Counted from the stretch's first letter, positions 21,601 through 34,659 are shown. The stretch: DNA of 64,000 nucleotides from Syngnathus acus (GCF_901709675.1 NC_051090.1:11231342-11295341); one strand, 5' to 3'. Translations and numbers: made by a program. Notes: generated by a model from the sequence alone, not told the origin.

Positions 21601-24600
21601 GAGGCCTCTCATTGGCCGCCAAGCACTCTGCGAGGGGCCACGCGCCCTCGCCTGCCAGGAGGACATCCGGCAGGGAACTTGTCTCCTTTGGGAGACACAA
21701 GTTGAGACGACTCTCTCCGACTTCATCGAGAGCAAGTAAGACAATCGCTCGTCCACCCCCGTTTTCTCGGAACTGAAATAGGCGGCTCTGAACGCTTTTG
21801 ACTTTTCCATCATCGACCAATGGATGAAAATGGCTTCCGTCATTCTTTCGTTATGAAGACAAACGAGTTGAGTCAAAACGTGTCAGCAACGATCGTCAAG
21901 CAGCAGCGGCCGGTGCTCTGTCTTGAAGCTATTACAGCTTTGCTTGTGTCCAGTAGGAGGCAGCAGGTGCTGCATAATGTCAGCACTGCTAAGAGGAAGG
22001 AGCGAGCTGAATGATTGCCCACTTGAAGTGCAGATAGCAGATAATTTGCAGTGGGCTGCCAAGGTGCTCGGCGCCGCCGCTGCTGCTATCGTGTCTTGCC
22101 ACGGTCAGATAAAAAGCAGCTCATGCATAATTATCATTTTGCAAATTGGATTGTTTTAACGAACTGGAGAATATAGGCTGGCCCTAATTGAAAGCAATCA
22201 TTGTTTTTACAGTCCCATCCCCCATCCTGTTGCCCCCGCCAGCCTGCGGTCAATCCGCACGTACCCCGCCCGCCCGCCCACCCGCCTCGACATCGTTTTC
22301 CACACTTGGTGGATTCGCAAGACATTAAAAAAGCCATCACGATTAACATTAAGCTTGATTTGTCCCGCCGGCTGGCCGTCTTATCGCCGATTCCTTAATC
22401 CGACTTTATCCGTCCCGCGGTCCCTCCATGGTTCTCTTTCAGGCTCGCTTTCCGCCACACGCGGAACCTAATGAGTCTGCGGCGGGCGGGAGTGCACGCA
22501 TCTCTAATTAAAGACGGCACGTTCCCACTTGAAGAAGGGCGAAAGGTGGCGGCGGGGTGAGCGAAGAGGAAGATGGAGTGCGGGAAGCTGCCGCTTGCTG
22601 TCTGTGTCTTTGATAAGCGCAGCTAATAAAGAGCAAATTGAATTACTAATGACGGCGAGCAGAGCACCCGCAGATGTGCCCATTACAAGCGACCTGATGA
22701 GCGCTCACTTGCGAGCGACGGCAGCTTTGCTTCTCGGTTGCCTTTTGTTTTTTCACTCAACTTGTGCTTTCGTTTGTTTTCAAAAGTATACTGCACGTAC
22801 GCTGACGTCAGCACTTCAAGTTGTAGCAAGTCAAGGTGGGCTTGTTGCTGCGCTTAAATTACACGAACAGAGACGACCTACGAAAGCTGCGTACGAAAAC
22901 TGCTGATCCCTGAGACGGATTTTAGGGGCCATCGGATGACCTTTGACACTCCTTCCAGCTGCTTCCCCTTTATCCTTAGTTTAGCGCTTCTCAGTTCACT
23001 ATTTCCCCGTAATATCGCACCAAAGACCTTTTTGAAGTCGTTTTAGTTCTTGACGGATTTTCTGGAAAATGAAACACGAACGAGAAAGGTGCGCCCGTTG
23101 ACGGCTTTGGGATCGCAGCGACCACCTCGCCCGGACGACGAAGGCATGGAACGTGGTCCTCTCAAATTCGATGCCGCCTCCGTCGTGCCAACAAGACCTA
23201 AGAAGACTTTGAAGGACCTTGAAGGATGCAGTCCGTTCATGTTGCGCGCATGTCTGGGCTCAAAGCAGATGCCCCGCTCTCCTGCTCGTGGTCTGCGTTC
23301 TCCTCAGCCGCTGCCGGGCCCAAAGGGACCAATTAGAGCCGGGCAGCTGCACTTGGAACCAAGCGAGGCTCAGTGGCAACGGCGTATCAAAGAAGGGCGG
23401 GCGGGCAGGCATGCGGGCAGGCCATCAGACCTGGGCTCATGAAGAAAACGGCCTCACGGGTGGAAGACTCCAAAACTTGGAGCAAACATTTCCACTAGAC
23501 TTTAGTGTAGAAGGGGAAACGTGTTGAAGAAAGAAGGTGGCCATGTGCCTGAGCTTGTTGCTTTGAATTTCCTCTTTGGTCTTGAGGAGAAACTCCCCGG
23601 GCCCCCTCTCCAATCCAAATTAACGTCACCAGCAAGAGACTCTGGCTCTCCTTCCTTCATCTTGCTGTCATCCCCCTTTCTCGCCATTAACCTTTGGCAT
23701 TTCCGCCCTCACTTTCACCTCAACAAATGCGGTGCCATATAAAAAGCCCTCGGCAGCGTATCGTTGAGCCGCGGCCTCCCCCACTCGGGCCCACAGGCAA
23801 CTGGTGCAACTAGCGCAAAAGTCTCATGTTCAAGCTTCAAATCACACTTTGTGCCCCACTTTGCAACATTTTCTTGGGGGGGGGTCTCCATACCATAACT
23901 GCCATTTCTGGCATTCTGTGTGGAGGGAAGCGTCTGACCAGCTGACCAGGCTCCATCACTCACTGCCCAAAAAGAATTAGCACCACGACGAATGCAAGAC
24001 CGCGGTGGCATTCGCAACCAGAACCCGACTCCTGCTGGAATTTGAAACCGTGCAGCTACATCTGTGCTTCGCACTTTCTTTCTTCTTTTATGGAGGATAC
24101 AAACATTTCACAACAACACCTGTTTGTCTCATTAGGTTTCACAAATTTAAAAAATCTAAAAATCATGTTCCAACACTATACATACATATTTACTGTACGT
24201 ACAGAATATGTACCAAATACATGTGTGAGTGATTTTACATCCTATCTGGCACACTTCTTTTTTGAATTGCCATCTTTTTTTTTTGTTTGTGTGTTTGTTT
24301 ATTTATTCATTCTTTTATTTATTTCCTCCTCCCCTTTCTGCCACTCCTGCAGTGGAGTCTTGAGGACTCTGAGCAAGTTTTGTTGAGGGGGAAAAAATCA
24401 ATCCCTGCAGTCTTGTTTGCCTTCAGGGCTTCACCTTGAATTGCCTCTTTCACACTCGGCAAAGGTTCTTTCGCATGTGAGTCCCTACGTGGTCACGGGG
24501 CCCCTTAAGTGGACAAAGCCCCAGGCTGTCGCTCTCTGACGGCATTGGCTGATTGACAGGCACGTTCATCCGGTTGACCCAACGACAGTGAGTGACAAAC

Positions 24601-27600
24601 GCGTCCTGGGAGCAAATCGCAACCTGACGTGGTCGCAATCTGTACTTTTATCCGCCCTCGCGGTTGACGTAAGGGTCTAGGTCGGCGCCGAGGAAACTGT
24701 CTTCCTTTGGTTGTCTTTTCAGTGTTGATGATTTGAGTCCGCTCGTGTTCAATCGCCACTTTGTGTGGAGCAACCTGTAAAAGCAAGCTGCATACGCAAG
24801 TGCTGTTTTGCTTTGGAAGCATGTACGTTGATACAGTTTCACTGTTGCGAGCGGCCGGGCCCCCTGAGGGAAAGCTTAACGAGCATGCAGCTCAGGCCCG
24901 AAACGAGTTTGACACCCCTGCCACGGGTCAAGCGGTATAGCTTACAGATGATGGCTCCGCTGCGACGATAGACGAAGCCACGGCCCCCTGCCCACCATCC
25001 TCTTTGCCATGACATCATTGCCCTGCATGCTTGCAGCAACTGATAGCATGTACGGGGGGGGGGGGCAGCCATTAGCCTTTGCTGTGTCGGCATATCATCG
25101 TTTAAAAATGTCACGGGCTTGCCAGGAGACGGACTGAGGGAGCGCAATTATGCAAATGTTGAAGTGGCTGCAATGCAATGCAATGCGGCTTGAGGCGCAC
25201 AAGCCAAGTTTGCATTGGAAAGTTGCGTGTCAAACATGTCAGTAGCGTCGCAGGCTTAAACCAAGTTATTAAATTGTGCCAGCACCCTTGTTCAATCATG
25301 GCATGGCTGTCTTGTATAAGCACACCAAAGCAGTGGGAGTCAGAAGATGAACCCCAGGGAACGACACGATGGCGCGGCAGCGGGGACAGGCGCCGTCAAT
25401 AAGAAGATTTAGTATCCATTAGGGAAGGAGCAACCTGACACAGATGGAGCCTGAAATTTGCAGGCAGGTATGGCAGGCTGGGCCGGGCTGGGCCGGGGGG
25501 GATTTGAAACATCATGGAGGAGAAGACTAATGGCTCGCTCTCACAGTTAAGTCCGGAAAGCCAGGCTTACTCGTCGGCCACATCGGCGTGCTTAGGTCAG
25601 CTTGTCTTGCGAAGCCTCTGTAGTTCCTCCGCCGGGTTCGTGTTTGTGACACGTCGTGTTTGTGACACGTCTTCTTTGATGTCAAGCACAATTTAAGCTC
25701 TCAGTAAGGCTGCACAGTTAGGCGGAGAAACATTTTCATTCTAATCGCCAGCGCGAATGTTAGCCGTCAACGCAAAATGTTAGCCTCGTACAAAATTAGC
25801 ATGATGCTGAATGAGTGATTGTCCTGCAACTAACCGATATTGACACACAAATGCTGAAGCAACACATAGCAACAGACCGTTCATATCAATAATCAAAGGA
25901 ATTTATTGTGTGAAAAATCCCAGCTGGCAAATGCAAGGTGCGCCCGGAGGAGTGCGAAGAATTGCTAGATGGTGTGGAAGTGAAAATAGTCGTATCGTTT
26001 TATTGTTTGCAACTTTGAGCCTGATGAACACGCTTTGATATAAGAGGTTAATTAGAATTGCAACCATCCTTACAAATGGGAATGAATTGAGCTCCTCACA
26101 GGACACATAAAGGCTGTATTACCCCCCCACCCCCGCTTGTCTTTCCAGTCAATTGGCTGCCAAAGTTGATACAAGTAGAAGAGAGTGTAGTGCAAATCTC
26201 ACAAGCATCCGTTGAATTGTTTTTAGCGATAGCAAACGGCTTGATTGTTGCCGCAATGTTTATTACACCCCTAAAACATGACCAGTTATTTCCCTCCCAC
26301 AGGAAAAGCATTTGAATGTAGTTATTACTGGGCTAGCCAAACATGTGTAAGACGCGTTGCATAGGTGAAAAATTAACCTTTTTGTCCCGTTGATGGTTCT
26401 GAACGGACTTGTCCCTGTTGCGCCTCTGTTGCCCTGTCTTCAGAGAACGAGCTGGTTGCTTGTCCAGAGGGGATCCCATTTAACGTGTATGACGTGTGTC
26501 CAAGTTGTACATTGCAGCCTGTCCTTTTTTTTTTTTTAAAAGCCCTCTTCACACTCCTCGTCTTCTGCAGGTGCGGCCTTTTCCTCCCAGCGCGCTCCTG
26601 CCTGGCAGAGGATTTGCAGAGCACAGTACAAGATGCTGGGCCACCCGGGCTCCAATGTGGCTTACCAGCCGAGCCTCTCCTGGAGAGCCAAGAAAATCCA
26701 GTCCGCCAGGTAATCCATGCACACGCACATGTCAGCAAGTCCCGCCATGGTTTAGCTTGGCTTCGTGTATGTTTCAGTCAAATGCAGCATGTGCTCATGA
26801 ATTGATCTTGCTCGTTTTGACAGCGTAGATAACTCAGAGAACCAAGCATTGCGACTCCTCTCGTCAGTTGCTCCTCGCTCGAGGAGAGAGACACGCAGCG
26901 GCAGACTTTTGTCATTCTGATGATGTATTTTGTCGCAGAGCGTTCCTGTCCTTTTCTCTTCTCTGTGTGTTTGCCGACGGAAGAGTGGCCGCTTCATTTG
27001 TATGACCCAAAAATGTGGCTCCAGCATTCGTTTAGCCGCAGCACTAAATATTGATTGATGGAAGCATTTTCAATCGGGGCCCCTTGACGTCCTGTGAAAT
27101 ACGGCTCTGAGGAGAGAAGCGTGGCGTGAGATAGCCAAGGAAAGCACCGAGGTCCAGCGGGTGCTCGTATCTCTCCCCTAACTCGCTCGCTTGCTGCTCT
27201 TTAATGCGTATCTCGGAGACCTTTTTCCGTTTTTGCCTCCTGAACAGAACACGAATAAAGCACAATCGCATTCAAATGATGAAGCTCTTGTGTTTTTGCG
27301 GTCAATCCAAAATCCTCAACAAGAGGAACTTGAGCGTTGGCCTTTCCGAGCGCGTGTACCCATTATTAGCATGCGACCAAGTGAGAAATATGTTGACAAT
27401 GTTGCCATTTTATATGGCTTGACACTAGTCCCACAATTTTGCTGCTTACACCGTCATCATTTCTCCTGCTCCTCCTTTCATGTTAATTTTAACCCTTGGT
27501 CTTTTTCAACTCAAAACGCGAGCTTTGCCAAAATCATTGTTTTCCAGTCATGATTTATTTTTGCCCATTTTCGGCGTGTTTACTTGAAAACGTACGCGGT

Positions 27601-30600
27601 CGCACTCGTGCTTCAGGAAGAGACCAATTGTCGAGATTTTGAAGGCGCACGTGCGTGCCCGCTGTCCAGCCGCTCATCTCCTTTAGTGCTCGACGATCGA
27701 TCACGAGCCGGACCGTAAAGCCAAAAAGGTTTCCCTCGTCTTGGCCGTCCTCCTTCATCTGCTCATTGCTTAGCACGTTCCTCATTCTCACACTATCGGC
27801 TCATACAGCTGCTGTGCTTCTGTTCACGTGGAATCGTTTCCCAGAGGAGGATTTTATACAACTGTCTCAAACTGTAAGCAAAATCCTCTCCGAAACGTTT
27901 CTATTGCATACCATTGTGGGGAGATGTGCTTATTTGGAGCTTATATTTTCAAACCATGGCGCTTGATTCCATTTGTAAGCAGTTTATTCTTCTGACCTTC
28001 TAGATCTTCCCCTAAAACAAGTTAGCTGTCGGACGGCTGAGGATTTGCGCAGTGTGGAAACCCAGAGGGTCTCTGATAACAGATATCCCTGTTGAAGGTC
28101 AAGGACAGGCCAAAGTGACCCGGGCGAAATTGCCTCTGGGATGAGCTTTGGCCATGTGATGCACGAGTCAAGTCCGTTTCATTTGCGCTGCGCCAAAAGC
28201 AACAAAATTGTCCGTCCCCAGAACCGAGACTGTCACAAGAAATGCAAACAGAATGACAAAAGTGGATCCCGGCAGCGAGGGCAAAAGCCACGTTGCCCTT
28301 GTTCATCGTGCCAGTGAAACCAAGCAGCAGCAACAAAAAAAGCAGTCGGCAAAGCGGCAGCACAATCTTGCCGGGCCCGAACTTGATGTGAGCACACTGT
28401 GTTAAGGTCAACGGCCATCCGTGTTAACGGATCATGTCATCTCCCCATTAACCCGCCCGGTTGGTAGCTCCCCCGGGCTGCCTGTTCAAGCGTCCCCACT
28501 TCAGCATTATCCTCAATTACGTCTCCTAACATCAGCGGCCGTGCCGTAGATTTATCCTTCGCTGTCTGGCTAAGTCTTTGCACCGGCCACTCAATCCCTT
28601 CGTCCTCAGGTGCGGCATCGTGGCGGCTTCCTATCCACCCTCTAAACACATGCTGCGTGCGTGTTCAGCGCAACTCTCGTCGGTCTGTAATGGGAGGCGT
28701 GAACTCTCGCTCCAAAGCCATTTCCAGCCCATCTGAAATACGGCAGCAAATTACCTCCAGCAGCACGCTGCGTGGTGGCCCGCCCCAAATAGAAGTGACA
28801 GGACAGTGCAATTTATCGCCATAACCCCTGCACCGCTCCTCCTCCCCCACCCTGCTGTGCAGCCTTCTACTCGCTGCCGGCTCACGCGTACTCGAGAAGG
28901 TGCAGTGGGTCTCAATGGGCAATGAATAGGCTGTGTTTGGAGGCCTGTTGCGCAGTGTGTATGTTCGTGCGTGTGCGTGTGCGCTGGGTGGTCTCTGTGC
29001 TTCGGAGTGTACGGGCCACCTCAGCGCTCTGCCCCCTGCCTTGCCTATTATCTCATTGATTTGCTCCTTTCCTGGTTTCAATTCTTTCCATTTCCACACG
29101 GCCATCCGGCTTTCCATTAGAGGAGCAATTCAACAGAGTACCGTGACACGCCAAAGCGTCTCAGAGGCACAGCGCTGTGTTGGAGAGCAAGCGTGACAAG
29201 ACAGGAGGGGATTGTGGCCCCAAACTGCCACTCGCAAAAGTGGCTGAGAATGGGATGAGGACACAAGTCCAGCATTCTTCTTGTTTTCACTCATCCAAAA
29301 TCAAATGAAATAATTTAGTAAGCATGTGAGAGGTCAAAGTGACTGCAGCCAACATTCAAATGTCCACGAGTTAGTGAAGATGGAAAACGATTTTAATCAG
29401 CCGTTTCAGCGTCAATGCTTCTTTGCAGTCACAACGTCCATTTTTTGGGTTAGCAGCATTGTGCTTCTCCTTCTTTAACAATTTGTTTTTTGTTTTTTGC
29501 CCTACAGGAGTTTCCTCCAAAGTCGTCAGAGATCGTCTCTCACCCGACACCCGCCAGCCGCTCACCACTGGACGCGGTCGGGCATGTGTTGGATTCGCGG
29601 TCATCTTTACCAAGTCTCGGCCAATAAGTTGTCCCGGACGGGCTGTCACAACATGTCCGCCGACCCGACGGGTAGTTTCCATCAGTGTGTTGTTTGCCTG
29701 CTGACGACTTACTTTGCTTCACTAAGTGAGGCTTTGCTTCTTTTGCTGCTAACCAAAGTTTGACTTAATTGGACTTTGAATTGGAGTCTACTTGGAGGTG
29801 TTTGGGAGATCAATTCTGTCTCTTTAATGTGTTTTCTCTTCAGTATTTTTTTCCTCCAGCACTTGAATTCTTGGGTAAACTGAACAAATTGTTTAGATTG
29901 TTACTGTTATTCTCAGTCAAGCACTTTCCCCCTCCAAATTTAGGAAGAAGCTTTTCCCAAGTGTCTTCTGTCAATTCTGCTCCCGCTCACCCGTACAGCC
30001 CTCGTCATCTTGCCAGGTAGGCACATCTGACATTTGAATGCCACCAAAGTATGTCATCCACTGGATCAGCACAGGAATTTTATCTTGTCCAACAAAATGT
30101 TGGATTCATTTTGTTTTTGCCTCCCAGCCGCGCGGTCCAGCGCAGTCTGGCCATCATCAGACAAGCTCGTCAAAAGAAGCAGAGGCAGTTCTGCATGTAC
30201 TACAACCGCTTTGGCAAGTGCAACAGGGGTGGCAGCTGCCCCTTCATCCATGACCCAGACAAAGTTGCCGTTTGCACCAGGTGACAAATTTCAACTTTGC
30301 CATGTGAGAAGGACGCTCATCCTTCAAGCCAATCCGAATAGTCGACCCGTGAGCTTTGGGTCAGCAAACAAAAACAAAAAAAAAACACAGCTGTTGACTC
30401 CGGAATGAGGTGTGCCGCTGACATCAGACTAGATATATCAAATAAATGTAATATAAACAATTTTATCGAACCATCCGTGTCACTCGAAATCATTAAATCC
30501 ATCGGAATCTTCGTCTTGTGTCACTTAAAAAAAAAAAAAGAACACAGCTGTTGACGCCGGATCTACGTGCGCCGCTGACGTCAGACTATATATATCAAAT

Positions 30601-33600
30601 AAATATTATAAACAACAATTTTAACGAACCATCCGTGTCACTCCAAATCATTAAATCCATCGGAATATTCATCCTCTGTGTAAAAAAACCCCCCAAAAAA
30701 ACCAGCTGTTAACTCCGGACCGACGTGTGCCGCTGACGTCAGCCTCGTCCTCAGCCTCGTCCTCAGCCTCGTCCTCAGCCTCGTCGTCAGCCTCGTCGTC
30801 AGTTGCGGCTCTAATTATTCCACAGATCTACGTATATAACTATATTGTAGCGTTACCAAAGTACCAGGCAAGACGTGGGTTTGGTAACTGGCTCTTTATT
30901 TCACTAAAACAAGAGCTCAACATATGTGTGTGTGCTCCAAGCAAGCGCTCTGGATCCCCCCTTCACGGCCTCGCTAGACAATCGGAAACTACTGAAGTCT
31001 AACAACATAACGTTGCTACTCTAAATAAACTATATGTCAAAAAACTATAACATAAATAACGAGTTTATGGAACCATCTGTGTCACTCCAAATCATTAAAT
31101 CTCCTGACTCCGGAAGTCAGTGAATGGAACTCATTGTCAGTGCGGCTCCAATTATTCCACAGCCATAGTGCGCCCTCATGCGGTTTAAAGTGACTATAAC
31201 ATGTGAAGTGATCAACTATACTAGTAAGTAAGTAATGTGTTAATGATCAAGTAAAAATTTGTGAATAATTTCACATATAAGTCGCTCCTGAGTATAAGTC
31301 ACCCCCCAACTTAAACTATGAAAAAAACGCGACTTATAGTCCGAAAAATACGGTATATATACGGTGCACATAAAAAATCTGATTCTTGATTGTGTTTGAT
31401 GTTTCCCTCGTACGGATTATATATATTTGGATTATATAGATATAAAATTTATATATACAATTTGTACAAATATGTGCACATAAAAAATACGCTTCTTGAT
31501 TGTGTTTGATGTTTCCCTCGTACAGATTTCTTCGTGGGACGTGTAAACAGGCGGATGGAGCATGTCCGTTTTCTCATAAGGTTGCCAAGGAGAAGGTAAA
31601 ATACATCAGATGCGCCGCCGGCCCTTGCAAACACATGTGAGCCACAACCCCACCCGCCAGTACGCTCTCGCGAATACAGATGCCACGCCCCCTTGCACCA
31701 TCCGCTGTGCCTAAAAGTACGATGAGACGGTTGAGGTGTGGCGTAGTTGACGGGCGACCCCACCCACACAGTGCAGTCGGCCAACCCCCAGCGAGCGCCT
31801 CACGCTGAGCGATATATTTAGACAAGCGCGCACACGTGGCGTCACGACGCACGCTCACTTGAGCTTCCCGCCGTCGGCCGCAACGAAGCTCATTCAGCTG
31901 CTCGGCCTAGCCAATCGGCAGCTTCTGTGCCGGGCGGGCCAAAAAGCCTCCACCTGTTGACAAACTCGTGTAGCAGCTTGTCAGGGCGATCCGCACCCCT
32001 CATTCTTTTCCCATCAGCCTTCCTCTCTGATTTCATGCTTGCATTTTGAAACTGAATTATGAATTGGAAAAAAAACTGTTGGTTTTTGGCCTCCATCTGC
32101 AGATGCCAGTTTGCTCGTACTTCCTGAAGGGAATCTGCAACAACAGTGAGTGTCCTTACAGTCACGTCTACGTTTCCCACAAGGCAAAAGTTTGTGAAGA
32201 CTTTGTCAAAGGCTACTGCCCGCAAGGAGAAAAGGTAAAGACCAAACATCACCGCCACACATCAAGACCGAGAGCACCTTGTCTCCTATCTGCCCCAAAA
32301 AGCCATAGTTTTGCTAACTGGGGTCAGATGACGCTGCTTCTTGAAAGCTTCTGAACGCTCACCACATTTTGCTCCAGTTTAGAAAGCTTCCACACACGCA
32401 CGCACGCACGCAAGCACGCACGCACGCACGCACACACACACAAGCACATGTATTTGAAAGCGACTGAAACTTGAACACACACGAGCGGTCTTGTGGTTTG
32501 TCTTTTCTTTTCTCGCTCGATGTGCTTAGCTGTGTGCTCTTCACCGCGCGTGTGTGTATGTGTGCGTCCGTGATGGATAGCAGGCAGTAATTATAGAAGT
32601 GAAAACTGCTGAGGACGGCACACCGGGCCGTACAGTACGGCAACTCCTCGCAGCCACCCCTCCCCCTTGCCGACATCACTCCTCATTGGGGTTTGTCTCG
32701 TGTGTGCATGCATGCATGCGCGCTGCATCTTTCCGTAATGGTGGCAGCTCTCCGTGATGCTTTTGTTGCTCCGTATGGCCCCGTTTGCTTAAGACGCGCT
32801 TTTGAAGCTTCGTTTTCTTCTGAGGATGCCCGCTAGCCATATTGAGCTGGGCCTTGGATGCTCCTTGATGCTTTCATTCTGTAGAGTTGTCATCTGCTAT
32901 CGTTGTCTTAATGCCTTCTTGTCTTAATGCAAATGCACGTCGTCGTAGTATTTCGACTGTCCTCCATTTTCTTCGCACCCTTTGACGTGCTTCTTTTGCG
33001 ACTATCCGTGCACTCTTTAAATCTGCTGACTTTTTTTTTTTTTGCCAAGCTGAAAGCTCTCTAGTAGATCCCAGAGACATCAGCCGTCTTCCTTAAATCA
33101 AAGGGCAAATTGTTAACTTGGTGTGGGATGAAGATGTTCTGTCCATTGCAGCAAAGTTTTGCCGCCATTTTCAAGCACGCTGTATCTCATCAGAACCAAA
33201 CGGCGCGCTTGATGCTGTTTGCCTATAGCATCCAAACGGCTTTGTCTGGGGACAGAAAGCAAATAACACTGCCCTGACACTTTACTGCGTTGCACGCTCA
33301 AGCTGGTCAACGACATGGTACCACACCTTCATTGGACATGTGCACCAAATGTCAAAGCATGACTGGCGGCAGATTTGATTTGTTGGAGCACGTCATGCCA
33401 AAGCCCGGGATCTCGCAGCTGAGTGAAAGGAGCGAGACTCCTCTGTGTTCCTGGAAAATCAATATGGGGATCCCCCCCACCCCCCAACTCTGCCAACACT
33501 CTCCCTCCACCGAATATAATTAGCTCCTCTGACAGGTGGGAGGGATCATATCTCGCGCAGAACCAAGCTTCCAATTTACACCCGTATTACTCTGTCGCAC

Positions 33601-34659
33601 ACGCTCACTTGCTTGCAAACCAGCCTCTGCAACATCGTTTGCCATACGTGATGTCACACGCGCGACTCCTCCTCGTGAGACCGATTGTGATAAATGGCAT
33701 CAAGAAGTCAAGAGACGCCCCCGCTGTCATGTTTCTCTTCTTCGCTGTCGACTGTCCTCTGCTGACGTCTCACACGCAAAGTCCTGAAAGCAAACCAAGA
33801 AATGGTGACGTCTCGCTTGACTTCTTTGCTTATTGCCATTATTTTAAAGATGAAGGAAAAACAACAACAGCAAACAAGCACAAATAGGCAAATGTGCACC
33901 TTTTGTGTGATTGAGTAAATGCCGCTTCTTTGCCATCTTTGCCTAACGTAATGAAATGGGTTGCCAAGATGACCGACAACGATCGCGTGTTTGCGTCCCT
34001 GCAGTGCAAAAAGAAGCACACGCTGGTGTGTCCGGACTTCTCCAAGATGGGTTCCTGCCCTCGCGGGGCTCGCTGTAAGTTGCGGCACCGCCAGTGCGCC
34101 AAACGGAGAGTGAGCGAGATGAGCACGTCGACCGCACCGAGCGACGGGCCCTCCACCAGGTTAGTCATGAACGTGCGCAGCTCTTGGTTGCTGGAGTTGC
34201 CATGCAAAGCGTTTTCTTGCTTCCAGGCCTCGCCTGTTGGGGCTGCTTGCGCACGGCTCTCGAGACTTCACAAGCACTCTGGCGCTGCCTTCCTTCATCT
34301 CCCTGTCCAGCTCTCCAGAGGAGCCCAATGCGCCAGCAGAAGCGGAACCTGCCAAGAGCGCAGCAGTCCAAGGTAACCAAGCCGCTCAAGGCGAGGATTT
34401 TGCTTTGTTTTCATTAGCGGGGATGTGATTGATTTGCCTTACGACAAGCACACTCATCAACTCGCAAGCCTCATTCGTCGTCGTTGTCGCGCTCGGTTTG
34501 ATACCTGTCAGCTCCAATCGGTCATCGCTCAGAGTTGGCATACTTTTACTCATTTCAGTTCTGCAAATACTCTTTTAATTGTCATGTTCACTTTTTACTT
34601 GTGTCCGTCTTTTCTTTCCTTTTACAGAGAAAAAACTGCAGATAAAACCTCGCTTGTAG
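18611..34659 (+). CDS. zc3h3: zinc finger CCCH-type protein 3 (ZC3H3)
   Basis: Nuclear CCCH zinc-finger protein; the family acts in mRNA 3'-end processing and poly(A) RNA export (SMICL is a synonym). Twelve coding exons: 18611-18656, 20051-21341, 21575-21735, 26571-26709, 29508-29671, 29944-30016, 30128-30280, 31526-31595, 32103-32234, 34005-34159, 34227-34372 and 34628-34659. They sum to 2562 nt (853 aa; human about 948). The start MEQRESLKRQIDLLQ followed by NLIDKHKGVHGN matches the family N-terminus. The large exon 2 encodes a disordered basic region with repeated aromatic motifs (FTWVK, YKWVSS, YHWKAA, FVWLAA). Exon 5 gives the conserved YQVSANKLSRT. Exons 7-10 encode five fingers at about residues 640-785: FCMYYNRFGKCNRGGSCPFIH, VCTRFLRGTC..CPFSH, VCSYFLKGIC..CPYSH, VCEDFVKGYC..CKKKH and VCPDFSKMGSC..CKLRH. 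Exon 11 has LPSFISL, and the protein ends LQIKPRL as in human. Confidence 0.96.
18949..19090. repeat. 71-bp direct tandem duplication
   Basis: Two adjacent copies (about 18949-19019 and 19020-19090) share CATTGGCAC, AAATAATGACAATGTTCTAG and GTATTTTAAAGCTCGATA in the same order. They lie in zc3h3 intron 1 just before the nested transposon at about 19100-19860. Function unknown. Confidence 0.85.
19100..19865 (+). mobile_element. 5'-truncated LINE nested in a MITE-like repeat
   Basis: Bases 19205-19840 look like the 3' end of a non-LTR retrotransposon. An open frame gives a typical C-terminal reverse-transcriptase tail (GVKLWNNLSEELKQSPNIHQ, FKKMYKNMLF), followed by a 3' UTR with AATAAAG and a short ATCA microsatellite tail. 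The flanks are halves of a repeat (GAGTTACAAG...CAACTTGTATCTCA before, ATCTCAAGGCATCGCTGTAT after). The 6-bp ATCTCA at 19199-19204 and 19841-19846 is a target-site duplication. The element lies in zc3h3 intron 1. The LINE clade is not assigned. Confidence 0.8.
21736..26570 (+). other. large zc3h3 intron 3 with CNE-like islands
   Basis: The largest zc3h3 intron, 4.8 kb, with no exon found. Two islands, about 22080-22210 and 22430-22740, mix balanced base composition with homeobox-type cores (CTAATTGAAAGC, CATAATTATC, CTAATTAAAGAC, TTACTAATGA). They have the texture of conserved non-coding elements. The rest is ordinary intronic sequence with poly-T and poly-G tracts (for example G runs near 25053 and 25495). 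Confidence 0.4.
26710..29507 (+). other. zc3h3 intron 4, nothing recognised
   Basis: 2.8-kb intron. The short ORFs on either strand are frame shadows with no family signature. A GT-rich patch lies near 28955-28990. Confidence 0.5.
30380..30745. repeat. ~158-bp tandem repeats carrying CRE-like TGACGTCA
   Basis: Three units start near 30386, 30543 and 30702 (CAGCTGTTGACTCCGG-like start, then CGCTGACGTCAG, then ATATATCAAATAAAT and CCATCCGTGTCACTC). The palindrome TGACGTCA is intact at 30576-30583 and 30734-30741, with one mismatch (TGACATCA) at 30419-30426. The third copy breaks off into a 12-bp minisatellite. A partial fourth copy of the distal half is at about 31045-31110. All are in zc3h3 intron 7. 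Confidence 0.85.
30739..30802. repeat. 12-bp minisatellite (TCAGCCTCGTCC)n
   Basis: About five copies of TCAGCCTCGTCC/TCAGCCTCGTCG in direct tandem, continuing from the truncated third CRE-bearing repeat in zc3h3 intron 7. Confidence 0.9.
31255..31352. mobile_element. fragment of TA-flanked inverted-repeat transposon
   Basis: Contains ATATAAGTCGCTCC, GTATAAGTCACC and a terminal CGCGACTTATAGTCCGAAAA ATACGG followed by TA. The terminus is related to the ends of the elements at 48793-50712 and 63220-63999. Only this end is clear, so it is a remnant or solo end in zc3h3 intron 7. Confidence 0.6.
31364..31530 (+). repeat. duplicated zc3h3 exon-8 acceptor region
   Basis: A segment of about 55 bp with GTGCACATAAAAAAT, TTCTTGATTGTGTTTGATG and TTTCCCTCGTAC is present at about 31364-31416 and again, 110 bp on, at about 31474-31526. 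The downstream copy ends TACAG and is the real acceptor for exon 8 (starts 31526). The upstream copy reads TACGG, so its AG is lost. Confidence 0.85.
32235..34004 (+). other. zc3h3 intron 9 with CACG-type simple repeat
   Basis: 1.77-kb intron. A CGCA/CACA-rich simple repeat lies at about 32390-32445. No exon or mobile element is evident in the rest. Confidence 0.55.

Noticed and set aside
24335-24360. Polypyrimidine tract plus CTGCAG resembling an exon acceptor
   Set aside because: The downstream frame has no ZC3H3 similarity, and exon 3 joins exon 4 in frame without it.
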